Assembly (NCBI GenBank): GCA_029863035.1
Contig: JAOTWH010000051.1
Location: 1-12,809, forward strand
Reading direction: 5' to 3'
DNA from: Acidimicrobiia bacterium
GTDB taxonomy: Bacteria; Actinomycetota; Acidimicrobiia; UBA5794; JAOTWH01
Length of the DNA: 12,809 bases
A program made the translations under genes and the position numbers. The notes beneath the pieces are model-generated. The model was not told where the DNA came from. It was given only the letters and a program-made list of their open reading frames with translations, and searched no databases. Shown in pieces: positions 9,607 to 12,809 of the stretch. Every line of letters begins with the position of its first letter. Position 1 is the first letter of the stretch.

Positions 9607-12230
9607 TGGGCGCTGGGCGTAAGCTCGTATTCGTCACTTCAGAGCTGGAGCCAGCCAACACAGGTGGCGGGGCCGCTCTGATCGATCAGCTGGCACGGCG
9701 TCTCGCTGACGAAGGCCGAGAGGTGGTTGTCCTGCTGGTCGGTGCCGCGGACGTCCCGCCCGCCCCGTACCAAGTGATCAGGGTCGATCCTGGAATGCCC
9801 GATCGCGAAGCGCCTCTGCCATTCCTGGCGCACTCACGAACGGCCGCGACGGCGCTGACGGAATTGGACCCTGCCGCTGTGGCATCGGTCGAGTTCCACG
9901 ACTATGGAGCCCTCGGGTTCTGGGCACTGTCTCGGCGAGCCGAGCTTGGCTTGGGCAACGTTCCCCTGGCCGTTCGCTTCCACGGCCCCTTCGACATGCT
10001 GTTGGACTCGATTGCAGCCGACCCGCCGCAACTCAGGACAACCCGGATGGCCGAGGGCATCTGCTTCCGCATGGCCGACCGGGTTGTTGCGCCATCGCCC
10101 CAGATGGCGTTAACCGTGGCTAGGCGCTACGACGTCGACCCCGATCGCATCGCGGTGTCCCCACCCCTGGTGCCATCGACGGATCCTGTGGCGCGCCGCC
10201 CGAGCCCAGATCCTGAGTTCGTCTTCTTCGGCCGCCTCGACGAGGTGAAGGGGCCCGAGGTCTTCGTGGAGGCCGCCCTTGACCTGGCGGCTGCCACAAG
10301 CGACGCCCGATTCAGGATCATCGGGGACGATGGCTGGAGCTTCACCCACGAGGAGATGATGTTGGGTCGGCTGCACAAGATGATCCCGCAACACCTGGCG
10401 GGTCGATTCTCTTTCGAGCCGAGGCTGGAGCGTTCCGCCGTGCCCGATGCCTTGGCGTCGGCGTGGGCAGTGGTCATCCCGAGCCGCTTCGAGAGCTTCT
10501 GCCTGGCGGCTCACGAGGTAAGACGGATGGGTGTGCCACTGGTTCTGTCCGAGATCGAGGCATTCGACGGGTACTTCACCGAACAAAGCGGTGCGCGGCG
10601 TTTCGATGGCAGCGCAGCCGGATTGGCCAGCCTTCTCGCTGAGATGTCTGCCGAGCGGTCAGGCGTTGACGTGCTGGCGGCAGCTCCGCCTCCTCAGGTC
10701 GAAGACGGCCTCAGCGCCTACCGCGCTCCTGTTGCAGTGAGGCACCCGAGGAGCCAAGCGGGGTTGGGCACCGTTGCTGTGTCGGCCATCGAGTCATCAC
10801 TACGCGATGAGACGCAGCCATCCGGCGAGGCAACCTGGGCAAATCGTTTGCTGCGGGCCATGCCAGAACCCATTGCCAGATTGGCGGTCAAGATCCTGCC
10901 CGCTTCGATCAAGAATCGGTTTCGGCGCCAAGCCAGTTGGCCGGCCGAGGTGGAGCGGCGCCAGGCAGCGAGGCGGCGCACCGCATTCGAGGAAAAGGCC
11001 GCGCAGGCGGATCCCAACATCGCTCCCGACGTCTCGGTTGTCATCCCGTGCTTCAACCAGGGGCAGTATCTGGATGACGCCATCATGAGCGTCTTCGAGC
11101 AGGATCACGACGGCTTCGAGGTGATCGTCGTCGATGATGGGTCGACAGATCAGGTGACGATCGACATCATCGACCAGCTCGAGCTGCCTCGGGTTCGGGT
11201 TATACGCCAAGACAACGCCGGCCTGTCGGCTGCCCGCAACGCTGGGATGTCGGCTGCCAGAGGGCGCTATCTGGTGCCGCTCGACGCCGACGACGAGCTG
11301 AAGCCGACGTACCTGTCGCGCCTGCTCTCAGAGATATCCGAAGATCCCTCGATCGGATTCGTCCATTGTTGGGCAGAGTTCTTCGGTGATGTCGAGGGTG
11401 TCTACGCCACAAGGGCCTTCAATGAGTATCAGCTTCTCATGTCGAACTCAGTTGTCGGCTGCGCCATGATCAGGAGGGAGGCCTTCGAGCAAGTTGGGGG
11501 TTACGACGAGACCATGGGGCAAGGCAACGAGGACTGGGACCTGTGGGTCCGTCTCACAGCCAGCGGGTGGGGCCAAAGGGTGGTTCCGGAAGCCTTGTTC
11601 CGGTACCGCCGCCACGGAGCCTCTATGAGCGCTCACACGGAGGCTCGTTTCGAATCCGCTCGCCGCGAGATGGCACAACGTCACCCCGGCCTCTACGCCC
11701 CAGGGCGGCTCAAAGAGCTGAAGCGAGCTAACTATCCCTTGGTCAGCATCGTCGTCGCCGACGTCGCCGACGTCGGCGAGCTAGGTGACCAGACCGTGGA
11801 GGACGCCGAAGTCGTTCCCATCGGCCCTCCCGGTCCGCTGATCGAGTTATGCGATCGGCGTGGCTGGAACCTGCGTGAGGAGGCCGAATCCGCGTCGGCA
11901 GCAGCCGAAGCGGCTCGGGGCAAGTACATCCTCGACTGGCGAGCCGTTGGCCAGGCAGGAGACGATTTCGTTATCGATGCAGCGCGTGCGCTTGAGTCGA
12001 GCCCCAAGACCAGGGCAGTCGCGTTGTCTGGCCAGCCGGTGATGTGGAGGGCTCGCGCCATCCGCGAAGCGGGTTGGGAGGATGCTCCCGACCACGCCAT
12101 GGCCGGATCGGCCTCAGGGGAGGGGAGCGTCAAGGCTGCCATCCTGGCGCCCGACCGCTCACCGAGTGGGGTCATCCATCAAGATCCTGACGTCGAAGGC
12201 TTCATTCCCGATTGGTCGAGCAGCGGATGA
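9606..12230 (+). CDS. Multidomain glycosyltransferase: GT4-like + GT2 + degenerate GT2-like region
   Basis: The 874-residue cytoplasmic protein has no signal peptide. Residues 1-360 are a GT-B (GT4-like) enzyme: KLVFVTSELEP start, Gly-rich GGG loop, FFGRLDEVKG, and the EX7E donor motif E296-E304. Residues about 409-443 are a basic amphipathic linker. Residues 473-700 are a GT-A (GT2) enzyme with SVVIPCFNQG, DDGSTD (510-515), metal-binding DADDE (560-564), and the ED catalytic base in GNEDWDLW (E642-D643). Residues 710-874 resemble a third GT2 domain without those motifs. The two complete domains would add two different sugars to a lipid-linked glycan. ATG 9606 overlaps the peptidase stop (TGATG); the earlier ATG 9438 would run out of frame through the peptidase end. 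Confidence 0.9.
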   Translation: MGAGRKLVFVTSELEPANTGGGAALIDQLARRLADEGREVVVLLVGAADVPPAPYQVIRVDPGMPDREAPLPFLAHSRTAATALTELDPAAVASVEFHDYGALGFWALSRRAELGLGNVPLAVRFHGPFDMLLDSIAADPPQLRTTRMAEGICFRMADRVVAPSPQMALTVARRYDVDPDRIAVSPPLVPSTDPVARRPSPDPEFVFFGRLDEVKGPEVFVEAALDLAAATSDARFRIIGDDGWSFTHEEMMLGRLHKMIPQHLAGRFSFEPRLERSAVPDALASAWAVVIPSRFESFCLAAHEVRRMGVPLVLSEIEAFDGYFTEQSGARRFDGSAAGLASLLAEMSAERSGVDVLAAAPPPQVEDGLSAYRAPVAVRHPRSQAGLGTVAVSAIESSLRDETQPSGEATWANRLLRAMPEPIARLAVKILPASIKNRFRRQASWPAEVERRQAARRRTAFEEKAAQADPNIAPDVSVVIPCFNQGQYLDDAIMSVFEQDHDGFEVIVVDDGSTDQVTIDIIDQLELPRVRVIRQDNAGLSAARNAGMSAARGRYLVPLDADDELKPTYLSRLLSEISEDPSIGFVHCWAEFFGDVEGVYATRAFNEYQLLMSNSVVGCAMIRREAFEQVGGYDETMGQGNEDWDLWVRLTASGWGQRVVPEALFRYRRHGASMSAHTEARFESARREMAQRHPGLYAPGRLKELKRANYPLVSIVVADVADVGELGDQTVEDAEVVPIGPPGPLIELCDRRGWNLREEAESASAAAEAARGKYILDWRAVGQAGDDFVIDAARALESSPKTRAVALSGQPVMWRARAIREAGWEDAPDHAMAGSASGEGSVKAAILAPDRSPSGVIHQDPDVEGFIPDWSSSG
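11733..12200 (+). other. Degenerate GT2-like third domain of the glycosyltransferase
   Basis: Residues 710 to about 865. The order of landmarks follows a GT2 domain: YPLVSIVVAD like the first strand, ARGKYILD (G772-D777) where active enzymes have ARGxYIxxLDADD, and RARAIREAGWED (815-826) where active enzymes have the xxFxxVGGFDE acceptor segment. The DDGSTD and DxD motifs and the ED base are missing. It is read as a pseudo-enzyme domain by eye only. Confidence 0.5.
11764..11779. repeat. 16-bp perfect palindrome next to a tandem 9-mer
   Basis: TCGCCGACGTCGGCGA equals its own reverse complement. It follows two direct copies of GTCGCCGAC at 11754-11771, encoding VADVADVGE in the third domain of the glycosyltransferase. 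It lies inside coding sequence, so it may be a by-product of the GC-rich tandem. Confidence 0.6.
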
Positions 12231-12809
12231 AGTGGTCGCGGCGGGTCAAGGCGGTGATGCGACCGCTGGTACCCGGCGCGGTGGTCCGCCGGGTGCGGTT
12301 GATCCAATACCGCCACCGCCCCCGTCTCAATATCGACCTGCGGGTTCCCCCCGACCAACGCTCGCGGTGGCTGCGTCGGACTCCAGACACGTACCGAGTG
12401 GGCGTCCCTCGCTCCGACGTTCGACCGGTGGAGTTCCGCCGTCTCGTTCCGCCGGTCGCGGTTGACTTTCGCCCTGGCGCCCACGATGTCACCGTCGTTG
12501 CATCAGATGGGACACCATCGGCGCTGGTGCAAGCGGCCGTGTCTCTTGTCGCAGACCAAGCGATCGATGCCGGCGCCGTCGGTCCCACCACGCCTACCAG
12601 GCGGTGGGTGCAGGGAGATGTGGCGGTGGCGCCGCAAGCTCTCGCTGTGCGCGGCGATGCCTGGACCGAGGTCGGTGGCCCGCCGCCGGGGGATTCGCCC
12701 CTGGTTGGCTTCTGGGAGCGACTGACGGCGAGTGGGCGCCACTTGGCCCTACAGCCGACCGGAGTTGCCGAGTCTGGCGATCTAGTCAGGTCGGACGAAG
12801 TTGTGGGGC
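12227..12809 (+). CDS. Partial protein, degenerate GT2-like (runs off the window)
   Basis: ATG 12227 overlaps the preceding stop as ATGA, and the frame stays open for 194 codons to the window edge with strong G/C preference at third positions. The product starts with a basic segment (MKWSRRVKAVMRPLVPGAVVRRVRL), has no signal peptide, and residues about 90-160 resemble the later half of a GT2 domain. AGAVGPTTPTRRW (from G116) recalls the usual VGPKLLYPDGR segment, and LAVRGDAWTEVGG (139-151) recalls the acceptor segment LAVRRDAFEEVGGFDE. No DDGS or DxD motif is seen in the visible part. It is probably co-translated with the upstream glycosyltransferase. A second domain beyond the edge cannot be judged. 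Confidence 0.7.
   Translation, partial: MKWSRRVKAVMRPLVPGAVVRRVRLIQYRHRPRLNIDLRVPPDQRSRWLRRTPDTYRVGVPRSDVRPVEFRRLVPPVAVDFRPGAHDVTVVASDGTPSALVQAAVSLVADQAIDAGAVGPTTPTRRWVQGDVAVAPQALAVRGDAWTEVGGPPPGDSPLVGFWERLTASGRHLALQPTGVAESGDLVRSDEVVG

Noticed and set aside
12202..12591. Minus-strand frame, and a + strand frame at 12082-12465, near the right edge
   Set aside because: The + strand frame from 12227 is coupled to the upstream stop, remains open to the window edge and has GT-like segments. The other two have Arg/Ser/Pro-rich shadow composition.

Overview
The window is a gene-dense stretch of high-GC bacterial chromosome. Gene content and style suggest an actinobacterium. The delta and b subunits are separate and the alpha subunit has no C-terminal extension, so it is not mycobacterial. 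GTG and TTG starts, probable leaderless genes, and a secreted protein carrying 'GDWDGDG..D..GLYRP' repeats fit a member of the Acidimicrobiia. That class assignment is inference from style, not from a search.

Bases 1-5568 hold an F1Fo ATP synthase operon, all on the + strand: the last codons of atpB, then atpE, atpF, atpH, atpA, atpG, atpD and atpC. This is the classical B-E-F-H-A-G-D-C order. The genes overlap or nearly touch, and the nucleotide-binding motifs, catalytic glutamate and c-ring carboxylate are intact, so the complex looks functional and proton-driven. The epsilon subunit is short at its regulatory C-terminus. The atpA/atpG and atpD/atpC junctions use the same 8-base overlap, NTGGCTAG.

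At 5565-5568 atpC meets a convergent minus-strand SRPBCC-fold gene (5565-5999), and the two stops share one CTAG. The 53-base gap at 6000-6052 separates divergent genes, and each has a TAnnnT hexamer 8-9 bases before its start codon, as expected for leaderless promoters.

From 6053 to the right edge the + strand carries a surface-glycan or cell-envelope cluster. It starts with a membrane-bound polyprenyl-phosphate sugar-1-phosphate transferase that would begin a lipid-linked glycan. Next is a secreted M15-type zinc peptidase with two different sets of C-terminal repeats. Then comes an 874-residue protein joining a GT-B (GT4-like) glycosyltransferase, a GT-A (GT2) glycosyltransferase and a third GT2-like region that seems to lack catalytic motifs. 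Last is a gene cut by the window edge that again resembles a degenerate GT2 domain. The last three genes are joined by stop/start overlaps (TGATG, ATGA), so they are probably translated together. A plausible role is building and exporting a glycan while trimming or binding peptidoglycan; this is inference.

The most unusual items are the triple-domain glycosyltransferase with its apparent pseudo-enzyme end, the following degenerate GT-like gene, and the double-repeat peptidase. No mobile element, CRISPR array, tRNA or rRNA was seen.
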